Part shown: piece by piece, positions 1 through 6,600 of the stretch | Layout of the letters: each line of letters starts with the position of its first letter | How positions within the stretch are numbered: the first letter of the stretch is position 1 | Assembly (NCBI GenBank): GCA_002694955.1 | Contig: NZNR01000004.1 | Location: forward strand, 1 to 7,743 | Source: Planctomycetaceae bacterium | Lineage (GTDB): Bacteria; Planctomycetota; Planctomycetia; Pirellulales; UBA1268 | Direction: 5' to 3' | Length of the DNA: 7,743 bases | The notes under the pieces: generated by a model | The model's database searches: none | Told to the model about the DNA's origin: nothing | Seen by the model: only the letters and a program-made list of their open reading frames with translations | Position numbers and translations under genes: made by a program

Positions 1-1359
1 ACCATCAAAAGTCTCGTTGGTAAATCACGAGAGGAGGCCTTCCGAATAGAAAGCGAGGGTTTCGGAAAACTCGGCGCCTCAGAAATCTCTAAAAACTTGA
101 TTCACGTTTTCTACCTTGATGAACACTACAAAAAGAAACAATGGACTGATGTAAAACCGGCTGCATCGCAAATAAAAAAAGTGGGGGTGATTGGTGCTGG
201 CGTGATGGGTGGTGGTATTGCACAGTTGCTGGCCAAGAACAACATCATCTGCAGAATTAAAGACCTCAACAATAAGGCCCTCGCTCTTGCACTGAAAACT
301 GCTCGCAACGTCTACAACTATTTATTGAAAACAGGGCGATTAAAAAAAGGACAGGTCGAGGCGCAGATGAGCCTGATATCGCCAACGACGACATACCAAG
401 GCTTCAAAAATACTGATGTTGTCATAGAAGCCGTTGTGGAACGCCTCGATATCAAAAAACAGGTCTTCAAAGAACTTGATGAAATAGTCCAGCCAGATGC
501 CTGCCTGTTTACCAATACTTCGTCACTGTCAGTGACAGAGATGTCGAAAAGCACAAACCGTCCAGACAAAGTTTGTGGCTTTCATTTTTTTAATCCGGTC
601 CATCGCATGCCACTGCTCGAGATCATTACCACCGACAAGACTAGCCAAGAAACACTCGCTACTGCGGTCACGTTCGCAAGGCAACTTGGCAAGATGGTCA
701 TTGTTGTCAAAGACAAAGAAGGATTTGTCGTCAACCGTATTCTGCTGCCGTATATGAACGAAGCCGCATACCTTTTCCAGGAGGGAATCGACACGAAGCG
801 ACTGGACCAGATCGTAAAGAAATTCGGTATCCCCATGGGACCGCTGGAACTTGCTGATGAGGTCGGGATCGACGTCGGGTATCACGTCGCTCAGATTTTA
901 GAAGCCACTTATGGCAAGCGTATGTGTGTCGCTGACATATTGAAAAAGACGTATACAGCAGGAACGTTGGGCAAAAAATCTGGCGAGGGCTTTTATGCCT
1001 ACCGGGGCAAACAGAAGAAGGTAAGTAGCAAACCTCGCAGTATGTGCGGCCCCGCCACATTTACGATTGACGATAACACCACGATAAAACGTCTAATCTA
1101 CGTCATGATTAACGAAGCCTCTCGCTGTCTAGAAGAGGGCGTTGTCGAATCTGCCAGCACAATCGATGTGGGAATGATTTACGGAACAGGATTCCCACCA
1201 TTTCGCGGTGGATTGTTGCGATATGCAGATTCAGTCGGCGTGAAACGCATCGTTGCTGACCTGCAGAACTTTCAGACACGTTTTGATCAGTATCGATTCG
1301 AACCAAGTGGACTGTTGCGGAGTATGGCGGAAACCGGTGAGAGTTTCTACCCGCCGTAA
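1..1359 (+). CDS. 3-hydroxyacyl-CoA dehydrogenase part of a FadB/FadJ-type multifunctional beta-oxidation protein (5' end outside window)
   Basis: Oxidises L-3-hydroxyacyl-CoA to 3-ketoacyl-CoA with NAD+ in cytoplasmic fatty-acid beta-oxidation. The frame is open from base 1, so the gene is cut by the window edge; 452 residues are visible. Residues 1-50 (FGKLGASEISKNLIHVFY, then a KKK run) resemble the helical linker joining the enoyl-CoA hydratase domain to the dehydrogenase domain in FadB/FadJ; the TTG at 97 is therefore probably internal. The NAD-binding Rossmann motif GAGVMGGGIAQ lies near residues 65-75. The catalytic residues known from human HADH can be placed: Ser in TNTSSLSV, His195 in GFHFFNPV, Glu207 in PLLEII and Asn245 in VNR. 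The second, FadB-like C-terminal domain carries GTGFPPFRGGLLRYAD. The hydratase domain itself is not visible, so fusion is inferred. Only 57 bp separate it from the acyl-CoA dehydrogenase gene, which suggests an operon. Confidence 0.93.
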   Translation, partial: TIKSLVGKSREEAFRIESEGFGKLGASEISKNLIHVFYLDEHYKKKQWTDVKPAASQIKKVGVIGAGVMGGGIAQLLAKNNIICRIKDLNNKALALALKTARNVYNYLLKTGRLKKGQVEAQMSLISPTTTYQGFKNTDVVIEAVVERLDIKKQVFKELDEIVQPDACLFTNTSSLSVTEMSKSTNRPDKVCGFHFFNPVHRMPLLEIITTDKTSQETLATAVTFARQLGKMVIVVKDKEGFVVNRILLPYMNEAAYLFQEGIDTKRLDQIVKKFGIPMGPLELADEVGIDVGYHVAQILEATYGKRMCVADILKKTYTAGTLGKKSGEGFYAYRGKQKKVSSKPRSMCGPATFTIDDNTTIKRLIYVMINEASRCLEEGVVESASTIDVGMIYGTGFPPFRGGLLRYADSVGVKRIVADLQNFQTRFDQYRFEPSGLLRSMAETGESFYPP

Positions 1360-1416
1360 AGCTCTATGACACTTGTGGGCAACACGTAGAGAACAACTGA
1401 AAGAGACTGGTGACTT

Positions 1417-3276
1417 ATGAGCATGTTCGATAAAAGTCTTGGCAAAGAAGCACGGGCATCACTTGAATTTGCTGAAGATTCACGAGAGACCGAATGGGTT
1501 CACCCAAGCTTTGCCGCACTTTTGTACCAGGGACAGGTTAAATGGGATCTGATCCACCCGTTTCCTAGTCAAACTGAAGAAGACAAAAAGATTGGTGACG
1601 AGTTTATTGAAAAACTTCGTGCCTATCTCGACGCAAACTACGATGCTGATGAAGTTGATAAGAAAGGTGAGATTCCTGACAGCGTGTTAGCAGGGCTTGC
1701 AGAACTCGGTTGCTTTGCGATGAAGATTCCAACGCAATACAACGGACTTGGCTTAAGCCAGGTAAACTACAACCGCGTCTTGCATTTGACGGGAAGTTAC
1801 TGTGGCAACCTGACCGCATTGCTCTCAGCACACCAAAGCATTGGTGTGCCACAGCCACTACTGATGTTTGGAACCGACGAGCAAAAAGAAAAATTTCTTC
1901 CTCGCTTTCGTGACGGCGCTATCTCTGCCTTTGCGCTAACTGAAGCAAATGCTGGCTCTGATCCGCGTGCAATGACGACAACAGCAACGCCGTCGGAAGA
2001 CGGTACGCATTACGTCATCAATGGAGAGAAACTCTGGTGCACGAACGGCACCAAGGCGAATGTCATCGTCGTCATGGCAGTCACACCACCAAAGATTGTG
2101 CGGGGCAAAGAACGGAAGCAGATAACCGCGTTTCTAGTTGAAATGGACACACCCGGTGTCGAAATTATGCACCGGTGTCGTTTCATGGGACTCAAATCAC
2201 TCTACAACGGTGTGATCCGATTCACAGACGTCAAGATCCCGAGAGAGAACATGATTCTGGAAGAAGGTGATGGCTTGCGTCTCGCACTAAAGACACTCAA
2301 CACCGGACGACTTTCGATACCAGCCGGCGTCACTGGCAACAGTAAATGGTGCATGAAAGTGAACCGCAAATGGACAAACGAACGAATCCAGTGGGGACAT
2401 CCAATCGGTGAACACGAAACGATTGCAGGCAAGCAGGCAAAGATAGCATCAGACACATTTGCGATGGATGCTGTCTGGAAAATCGCTTCCGCCATGGCAG
2501 ACAACAAACACTTTGACATTCGATTGGAAGCGGCCATCGCCAAACTGTTCAACACGGTATCACACTATGAGCTTCTGCAGCAGACGCTTCAGATCCGAGG
2601 CGGCCGTGGATTCGAAACCGCAGATTCGCTCCGCGAACGGGGCGAGGAAGGCATCGCGATTGAACGAATGTTAAGAGATTCACGAGTAAATCTTATCTTC
2701 GAAGGCTCTTCAGAGATAATGCATCTGTTCATCGCGCGTGAAGCACTCGACTTTCATCTCCAGCATATTGGCGCACTCTTCAAACCCGGCGTGTCACTCG
2801 GTGGCAAGATCATGGCGTTCCTCAAGATGATGAAGACCTATGCTCTGTGGTATCCAAAGCTTTGGATACCAGTGATATCTGCAAAAAAATTTGGCATGGA
2901 TACGAGACTTAATCGACACATGAGAAAGGTGGAGCAACTCAGCAAGAAAATGTCACGCACGCTTTTCCATAAAATGGCGATGTATCAGAAAAAAATGGCT
3001 GAAAAGCAATTGCTGATAAACCGCTTTGTCGACATAGGAACAGAATTATTCATCATGTCTGCTGCATGCTCGTACGCGGGCAGTTTACAAGCGAGTGAAC
3101 CCAATGCGGCAAATGCGGTTGAACTCGCAGATTATTACTGCAAAGAAGCCACGATACGTATTGAAAAACTATTTAGCGACATCAGACGGAACAACGACTC
3201 TGCAACACTCAAACTCAACACTCGTTTTATGCATGGCGCATTTGAATGGCTTGAGGATGAGATTGCCAAAAACTGA
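1417..3276 (+). CDS. acyl-CoA dehydrogenase, long form with C-terminal extension (VLCAD/ACAD9-like)
   Basis: FAD-dependent enzyme that introduces the trans-2 double bond in acyl-CoA, the first step of beta-oxidation. The protein has 619 residues against about 380 for short/medium-chain family members. The order is: N-terminal helical domain (about 60-165), the middle beta domain with signature FALTEANAGSDP (172-183) and LWCTNGTKAN (206-215), then the C-terminal helical domain with QIRGGRGFE (392-400) and the catalytic-base segment IFEGSSEIM, where Glu429 fits the VLCAD-type position of the base. Residues from about 445 to 619 form an extra, Lys- and Met-rich helical region like that of VLCAD/ACAD9, where it assists dimerisation and membrane contact. 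The first ATG was taken; a second ATG lies two codons on and there is only a weak purine stretch (GAAAGAG) upstream. Long-chain preference is inferred from architecture. An oxidoreductase partner such as ETF is not in view. Confidence 0.95.
   Translation: MSMFDKSLGKEARASLEFAEDSRETEWVHPSFAALLYQGQVKWDLIHPFPSQTEEDKKIGDEFIEKLRAYLDANYDADEVDKKGEIPDSVLAGLAELGCFAMKIPTQYNGLGLSQVNYNRVLHLTGSYCGNLTALLSAHQSIGVPQPLLMFGTDEQKEKFLPRFRDGAISAFALTEANAGSDPRAMTTTATPSEDGTHYVINGEKLWCTNGTKANVIVVMAVTPPKIVRGKERKQITAFLVEMDTPGVEIMHRCRFMGLKSLYNGVIRFTDVKIPRENMILEEGDGLRLALKTLNTGRLSIPAGVTGNSKWCMKVNRKWTNERIQWGHPIGEHETIAGKQAKIASDTFAMDAVWKIASAMADNKHFDIRLEAAIAKLFNTVSHYELLQQTLQIRGGRGFETADSLRERGEEGIAIERMLRDSRVNLIFEGSSEIMHLFIAREALDFHLQHIGALFKPGVSLGGKIMAFLKMMKTYALWYPKLWIPVISAKKFGMDTRLNRHMRKVEQLSKKMSRTLFHKMAMYQKKMAEKQLLINRFVDIGTELFIMSAACSYAGSLQASEPNAANAVELADYYCKEATIRIEKLFSDIRRNNDSATLKLNTRFMHGAFEWLEDEIAKN
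1828..1849 (+). repeat. 9-bp perfect stem-loop inside the acyl-CoA dehydrogenase gene
   Basis: GCACACCAA (1828-1836) is the exact reverse complement of TTGGTGTGC (1841-1849), with the 4-base loop AGCA. It lies in the coding region for the N-terminal helical domain and has no T-tract, so it is not a terminator. It may simply be a chance product of coding sequence. Confidence 0.6.
2848..2871. repeat. perfect 24-bp palindrome within the acyl-CoA dehydrogenase coding region
   Basis: The half-site TGGTATCCAAAG (2848-2859) is followed at once by its exact reverse complement, CTTTGGATACCA (2860-2871), with no spacer. It encodes part of LWYPKLWIP in the C-terminal extension of the enzyme. The flanking bases (G and G) do not pair, so the symmetry stops at 24 bp. 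No function can be read from the sequence; a dimeric regulator site, a cruciform or plain codon coincidence are all possible. Confidence 0.85.
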
Positions 3277-3283
3277 AACCCGA

Positions 3284-3303
3284 CACGGAAAGCCGGATCC
3301 GTG
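3284..3303 (+). repeat. short hairpin after the acyl-CoA dehydrogenase stop codon
   Basis: CACGGA (3284-3289) pairs with TCCGTG (3298-3303) around an 8-base loop, starting 8 bases after the stop codon. It is followed by an A-run rather than a T-run, so it lacks the form of an intrinsic terminator. It might protect the mRNA 3' end or be a chance inverted repeat in the 134-bp gap before the next gene. No promoter could be identified in that gap. Confidence 0.4.
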
Positions 3304-3410
3304 AAAAAACTATTGTTTCGTCAACGCGTCGTCTGTAGCCCAATGAACTAAAGCAGACGCAACATAAGGCATGGACGATCAGCTTTCAGACCTGACAACC
3401 CAGTCATAAC

Positions 3411-4580
3411 ATGAACCCAAACACTCAAACACCACCGGTTGTAAGTCGCGAGCAGCTAGCCAAAGGACTGGGCAAGAGTGCTTTTGCCTTTCGCGGTTAT
3501 AACGTAACAAACCTCGGAAGAACTCCAGAACTGCTTCAGCATCCGCAATACGGACCGATTGTTGAAAGACACCTTCGGACTGCGAGTGAAATCTGTACCA
3601 ACGTAATGAATACTTCAGTCGACCTTGTTGAACGTGTTCGACTTGAAAAAGAACCAGGCCTGAAGGAGTACCACGAGTCCATCGCACTGATTGTTGCCGT
3701 GGAACTGGCACAAATTGATATCCTCAAAACCTTCTTTAACATCTCACTCGTCAACGCAAACATGATGTACGGCTTTAGCCTCGGTGAATTGTCTGCGTTG
3801 ACTGCCGGCGGCGTATTGACGGTGGCTGACACGCTCAAAATTCCACTCATGATGTCAAAGGACGCGGCAGACCTTGCGGATAACGTCACCCTGTGCATTT
3901 TATTTTCCCGCTCCGGAAAACGTATCCCTCGAAAAAGTGTGCATCGGCTTTGCGAGGAGATCAATGCTGAGGGGGACGGAGTGATCGGTGTTTCAACATA
4001 TTTGGCCCCGAACTCAATGCTTCTGATCGGTCAGAAAGATACTGTTGACCGATTGAAAGAACGTAAGGCAGAAATCACCACAGAACGCATCTCCGTCAGG
4101 ATCAATGAGGGCCAATGGCCGCCACTACATACACCCATTGTTTGGCAGCGGAACATAACCAATCGTGCTCAGTTTCTGATGCATACCATTCAGAGCGGAT
4201 TTACCACTCCCTCAACGCCTCTATTTTCCCTAGCAACTGGTGATTTCAGTTATGACGGCGACACTACGCGGGAGGTTATTGCACAGTGGATAGATAAGCC
4301 GCAACAGCTTTGGGAAGCAATTGATGCAACGTTGGCCCGCGGCGTAGAAACAGTCATTCACGTCGGTCCGCAACCAAACATAATACCCGCGACGTTTGGC
4401 CGACTGGCTGCGAACGTTGCATTACTTACCCAGCAACGACTGCCAATGCAGACGCTTTCAAGACTTGTTCAGTACGGCTGGCTGGCTGCGGTGCTACCCA
4501 AACGCACGAATCTGCTGCGTGCGCCCAGCATTGTTCACGTAAACCTTGAGGACTGGTTGCTACAGCAGGATGTGGCATAA
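3411..4580 (+). CDS. divergent FabD-like acyltransferase (malonyl-CoA:ACP transacylase homologue)
   Basis: Homologue of the malonyl-CoA:ACP transacylases, which load an acyl group from CoA onto acyl carrier protein through an acyl-Ser intermediate. The nucleophile motif is MYGFSLGELSAL (Ser123; the usual motif is GHSLGE, so the adjacent His is Phe). The partner His240 sits in WPPLHTPIV, matching the catalytic-His segment of FabD. The C-terminal IHVGPQPNI (316-324) matches the family's VGPG segment. Two hallmarks differ: the N-terminal FPGQGSQ is replaced by AFRGYNVTNLG (25-36), and the region around 142-150 (TLKIPLMMSK) lacks the Arg that binds the malonyl carboxylate. At 389 residues it is longer than FabD (about 310). 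An in-frame TGA lies shortly upstream, so the start is this ATG or a later one; no clear Shine-Dalgarno sequence is seen. It follows the beta-oxidation genes on the same strand after 134 bp. Membership of the fold is fairly sure; the substrate is unknown. Confidence 0.85.
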   Translation: MNPNTQTPPVVSREQLAKGLGKSAFAFRGYNVTNLGRTPELLQHPQYGPIVERHLRTASEICTNVMNTSVDLVERVRLEKEPGLKEYHESIALIVAVELAQIDILKTFFNISLVNANMMYGFSLGELSALTAGGVLTVADTLKIPLMMSKDAADLADNVTLCILFSRSGKRIPRKSVHRLCEEINAEGDGVIGVSTYLAPNSMLLIGQKDTVDRLKERKAEITTERISVRINEGQWPPLHTPIVWQRNITNRAQFLMHTIQSGFTTPSTPLFSLATGDFSYDGDTTREVIAQWIDKPQQLWEAIDATLARGVETVIHVGPQPNIIPATFGRLAANVALLTQQRLPMQTLSRLVQYGWLAAVLPKRTNLLRAPSIVHVNLEDWLLQQDVA

Positions 4581-4734
4581 ACAGAGAAGCAAACTAGCAA
4601 AGACTGCGAATAAGTGCATGCCGAAATAGTCTAGTATGATGTTTTATCTGATCATCACAAGGTATCCTATCTAGTAGTCTACTTGCCGCAGTGCTTTCAA
4701 GCCTACGGTATTCTCCTGTTCCTGTTGACGGATT

Positions 4735-5475
4735 ATGAAATATCTATTTTGTCTTGTGATGATACTCTTGATGGGTAGTAGTAATGGCGAGGACACTCTC
4801 TTTTCTACCAGCTATGAAAAAGATGACATCACCACTGACCTCGAGGCGGATTTACCTGCTGCTACCGATGCTGTTCATCGATCTGGCACCGTTTCGCGTG
4901 GTGGTAAATATTCCGTTCGTCACAAGATTGCCAACGCGAAAGAATATATTTCACACGATGCACATAGGGCAGAATCCACAACAATGCACCATCAGGCATC
5001 GCGTTATAGCCAAGGCGATCACTTTCGTTACCAGTTCAGTGTCTATCTACCTGCCAACTGGGAAGTAGATACCCGAGAGTCTGTGGATATTTTCTGGCAG
5101 TTCAAACGGTTTGAGGGTGGCCCGGATATGTTCGTTGCGGTCAAAGGACGGGATATTGTACTAAGATCAAATGGGCTCAATAACAGACGCCAAGACCCAT
5201 TAATTTATGATTACAAGGCAGGAAGGTGGTACGACTTTCGCTTTGATATTCTCTGGTCTACGAGAGCCGAGGGCCAATTAAAAGCGTTTGTGAAGTCAGG
5301 GGATGAAAAAGATTATTCAGAGGTTTTGTCCTTCAGCGGTGCAAATATTCAGAACGAAAAAGAAAATAGTGCATATCTAAAATGGGGCATCTACAAGCCT
5401 GATTTTAACCTTTCAAAAATCGAGAATGCCAGAATCATTTATCACGATGAAATATCTGTGACAAAACTACCTTAA
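4735..5475 (+). CDS. secreted polysaccharide lyase-like protein (heparinase I / glucuronan lyase type)
   Basis: Probable exported lyase that cleaves uronic-acid-containing polysaccharide by beta-elimination. The N-terminus MKYLFCLVMILLMGSSNG is a short signal peptide with one Lys, a hydrophobic core and a small-residue end near residue 18; no lipobox is present. The mature region follows the order I know for the Polysacc_lyase family (PF14099, beta-jelly roll): AHRAE (76-80), FRYQFSVYLPANWE (97-110), DIFWQFKRFEGGPDMFVAVKG (118-138), a loop, then GRWYDFRFDILWS (163-175), and AYLKWGIYK (213-221). The family usually carries R-x-E followed by a WYGFSVYLP-like strand and ends with a Y-x-K-x-GIY strand, and all three are recognisable. 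It stands alone, 154 bp after the acyltransferase gene and with its own likely terminator. The exact substrate (heparin-like, glucuronan, alginate-like) cannot be read from the sequence. Catalytic residues were not assigned. Confidence 0.8.
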   Translation: MKYLFCLVMILLMGSSNGEDTLFSTSYEKDDITTDLEADLPAATDAVHRSGTVSRGGKYSVRHKIANAKEYISHDAHRAESTTMHHQASRYSQGDHFRYQFSVYLPANWEVDTRESVDIFWQFKRFEGGPDMFVAVKGRDIVLRSNGLNNRRQDPLIYDYKAGRWYDFRFDILWSTRAEGQLKAFVKSGDEKDYSEVLSFSGANIQNEKENSAYLKWGIYKPDFNLSKIENARIIYHDEISVTKLP

Positions 5476-5653
5476 TTCAATTTTCTTGCTTTCGCTTTTT
5501 GGATAATTCAGGCTGAAAACACTGTTAGACAGAGAGAGTCTTGGGTTTCGCATTCTGGACAGACAAATTATTCCCAGAACTCTTACGCGATTCTTTCGTA
5601 CTATTCGGAGTCTCTCAAATTAACTTGTCGTTTGTTTGAGGATGCCCCTGATT

Positions 5654-5690
5654 CGGCACAGCAGTAGGCAAACTGCTGCTGTGCCGTTTT
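5654..5690 (+). terminator. rho-independent terminator-like hairpin downstream of the polysaccharide lyase gene
   Basis: A 14-bp stem with one G-U pair: CGGCACAGCAGTAG (5654-5667), loop GCAAA, CTGCTGCTGTGCCG (5673-5686), followed by TTTT. This is the strongest hairpin in the window with a T-tract on the plus strand. It lies 178 bp after the lyase stop codon; the interval holds no visible ORF and would be a long 3' UTR. The hairpin ends only 16 bases before the Shine-Dalgarno sequence of the next small ORF, so it could also act as a 5' leader element or attenuator for it. Confidence 0.8.
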
Positions 5691-5702
5691 CGATTTAGAA
5701 AC

Positions 5703-5706
5703 GGAG
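5703..5706 (+). promoter_or_regulatory. Shine-Dalgarno sequence deciding a TTG start
   Basis: GGAG lies 6 bases before the TTG at 5713. The frame upstream is open only back to a TAG at 5665 and offers no ATG or GTG, so this site is the main support for initiation at TTG. Confidence 0.6.
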
Positions 5707-5712
5707 TTTCAC

Positions 5713-5856
5713 TTGCATTTTATAATCGATCAAAATGGTGAACTTATTGTCACTGATGAAGGCGAAGAAGTCTTCGATATTGATGACAGTGATGAATTGA
5801 CACTTAAAAGACCAACCGTTCAGGAGACCATCTCTGAAGTTCACATGATTGAGTAA
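5713..5856 (+). CDS. very acidic 47-residue protein of unknown function, TTG start
   Basis: I do not recognise this protein. The frame encodes 47 residues beginning MHFIIDQNGELIV, with 14 Asp/Glu against 2 Lys/Arg. The acidic block is at residues 15-28 (DEGEEVFDIDDSDE). No Cys, signal peptide or membrane segment is present. Support for a real gene comes from the GGAG six bases before TTG, the strongly non-random composition, and its neat position between two stem-loops: one ends 26 bp upstream of the start, and a perfect 14-bp inverted repeat covers the stop codon. No start other than TTG is available. The alternating hydrophobic residues (FIID, ELIVT) suggest a short beta hairpin followed by an acidic tail, which is inference. 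A nucleic-acid mimic, a partner of a basic protein or a non-functional ORF are all possible. Confidence 0.55.
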   Translation: MHFIIDQNGELIVTDEGEEVFDIDDSDELTLKRPTVQETISEVHMIE

Positions 5857-5880
5857 CACAACGCGGTCAATCATGTGAAC
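5839..5880. repeat. perfect 14-bp inverted repeat between convergent small genes (candidate bidirectional 3' end)
   Basis: GTTCACATGATTGA (5839-5852) is the exact reverse complement of TCAATCATGTGAAC (5867-5880), with a 14-base loop. The left arm includes the last codons of the acidic small ORF and its stop codon falls at the loop edge. A second pairing, TCTGAAGT (5833-5840) with ACTTCAGA (5895-5902), overlaps the outer end of the stem by two bases, giving a partly alternative fold. There is no T-run directly after either arm, so it is not a classic intrinsic terminator. Placement between a plus-strand gene and a convergent minus-strand gene suggests a shared transcript end or mRNA-stabilising structure. 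Confidence 0.75.
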
Positions 5881-5913
5881 CTAAAATAGCTCAGACTTCA
5901 GAAACCAGCATAT

Positions 5914-6114
5914 TCAATGCGCCGGTTCTTTCTTAATCTCCTGAGTCTTCAGGAACGGATTTGGGCGCTTACATGCCAATGCTTGCAGCAAGTGTCTTGC
6001 CAGTTCTGCATCATGCTCATCAGAAGCTTCTGCACCCCAAATTTTCTTTCTTTCGGTTTTCACGGTGTTGAGTATCTGAAGCACTAAATAGGCAGACTTT
6101 CCAGGAATTGTCAT
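5914..6114 (-). CDS. 66-residue hypothetical protein, basic and helical
   Basis: I do not recognise this protein. The 66 residues begin MTIPGKSAYLVLQILNTVK and are rich in Lys, Arg, Ala and Leu. Two likely helices are seen at about 6-25 and 33-49 (EHDAELARHLLQALACKR), followed by a charged tail ending KKEPAH. No signal peptide, membrane segment or metal motif is visible. A Shine-Dalgarno sequence AAGGA lies 8 bases before the ATG, and an in-frame TGA shortly upstream fixes this ATG as the first possible start. Together with its isolated position this supports a real gene. It is convergent with the acidic 47-residue ORF, with the 14-bp inverted repeat between their ends. Opposite charge of the two products is noted but no interaction can be claimed. 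Confidence 0.65.
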   Translation of the reverse strand: MTIPGKSAYLVLQILNTVKTERKKIWGAEASDEHDAELARHLLQALACKRPNPFLKTQEIKKEPAH

Positions 6115-6122
6115 TTCGCCAT

Positions 6123-6127
6123 TCCTT
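6123..6127 (-). promoter_or_regulatory. Shine-Dalgarno sequence of the minus-strand 66-residue gene
   Basis: AAGGA on the minus strand, 8 bases before the ATG at 6114. It is among the clearest ribosome-binding sites in the window and supports that small gene as real. Confidence 0.6.
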
Positions 6128-6168
6128 CATAAAAAAGATGGTCAGTTTGGTGGCGAGGAGTGGCCCTG

Positions 6169-6184
6169 ATTAATTCATTAATTC
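6169..6184. repeat. tandem duplication of ATTAATTC with a distant third copy
   Basis: ATTAATTC occurs twice head to tail (6169-6176, 6177-6184), and the 10-mer ATTAATTCAT at 6169-6178 recurs at 6399-6408. All copies lie in the divergent intergenic region upstream of both small genes. AT-rich short repeats arise easily by chance; a binding site is only a possibility. Confidence 0.45.
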
Positions 6185-6600
6185 TTAGCCAGTCTCAGAA
6201 GGCAACAATGTGAATGAAACCACAAGTTACCGTACCTTCGTTCCCTAGACAGTTGGTGTCATCGTCTTGCTAGCCATCTGACATTCCAACTACGTAAGTT
6301 AATTTTTTTCCGAATTTGAACTCATTTTTAACACGCAACCAGTTTCTCTCGAAGCAACGTTGAGTAAATCATTGAGTTTATGGCCATGAGACATTCTCAT
6401 TAATTCATCCCCCTTCTTTTGCCGATACAGGGAAATATTTGTTTCTCTTGGGAGATGCTCAGGCTCAGTTAGCTAGATGAAGTAGGGTGTAGTAAATGCC
6501 TGGTTATAGGAACCTTGTCGGAACCACAACGACGCTCTAGTGCTGTCTCCCGTGTTCACCCATATCGGTAAGCATCACACTTCAATACGAGAGTTCGCTA

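Larger units (their letters stand above)
6115..6600. other. 486-bp intergenic region between divergent small genes
   Basis: No ORF of convincing length, tRNA-like sequence or strong hairpin is seen. It separates a minus-strand gene from a plus-strand gene, so both promoters are expected here. A weak minus-strand candidate is TTGTTG (complement of 6203-6208) with AAGAAT (complement of 6181-6186), spacer 16; the match to the sigma-70 consensus is poor and it should be treated as a guess. AT-rich repeats occur at 6169-6184 and 6399-6408. No plus-strand promoter could be picked with confidence. Confidence 0.6.

Noticed and set aside
97..99. TTG as the start of the 3-hydroxyacyl-CoA dehydrogenase gene
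   Set aside because: The frame is open back to base 1 and the upstream residues fit the FadB/FadJ linker, with no ribosome-binding site before the TTG; the gene more likely begins outside the window.
731..1060. Long minus-strand frame inside the dehydrogenase gene (and similar antisense frames in the next two genes)
   Set aside because: Antisense shadows of well-supported genes, with no domain signature.
3284..3303. Hairpin after the acyl-CoA dehydrogenase considered as a terminator
   Set aside because: The stem is only 6 bp and is followed by an A-run, not a T-run, so the next gene may still be co-transcribed.
4581..4734. Promoter for the lyase gene (for example TTGCCG near 4683)
   Set aside because: No -10 element at acceptable spacing could be matched; the choice would be arbitrary.
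6213..6272. 19-codon ORF starting MKPQVTVPSF
   Set aside because: Very short, no Shine-Dalgarno sequence, and no sign of coding constraint.
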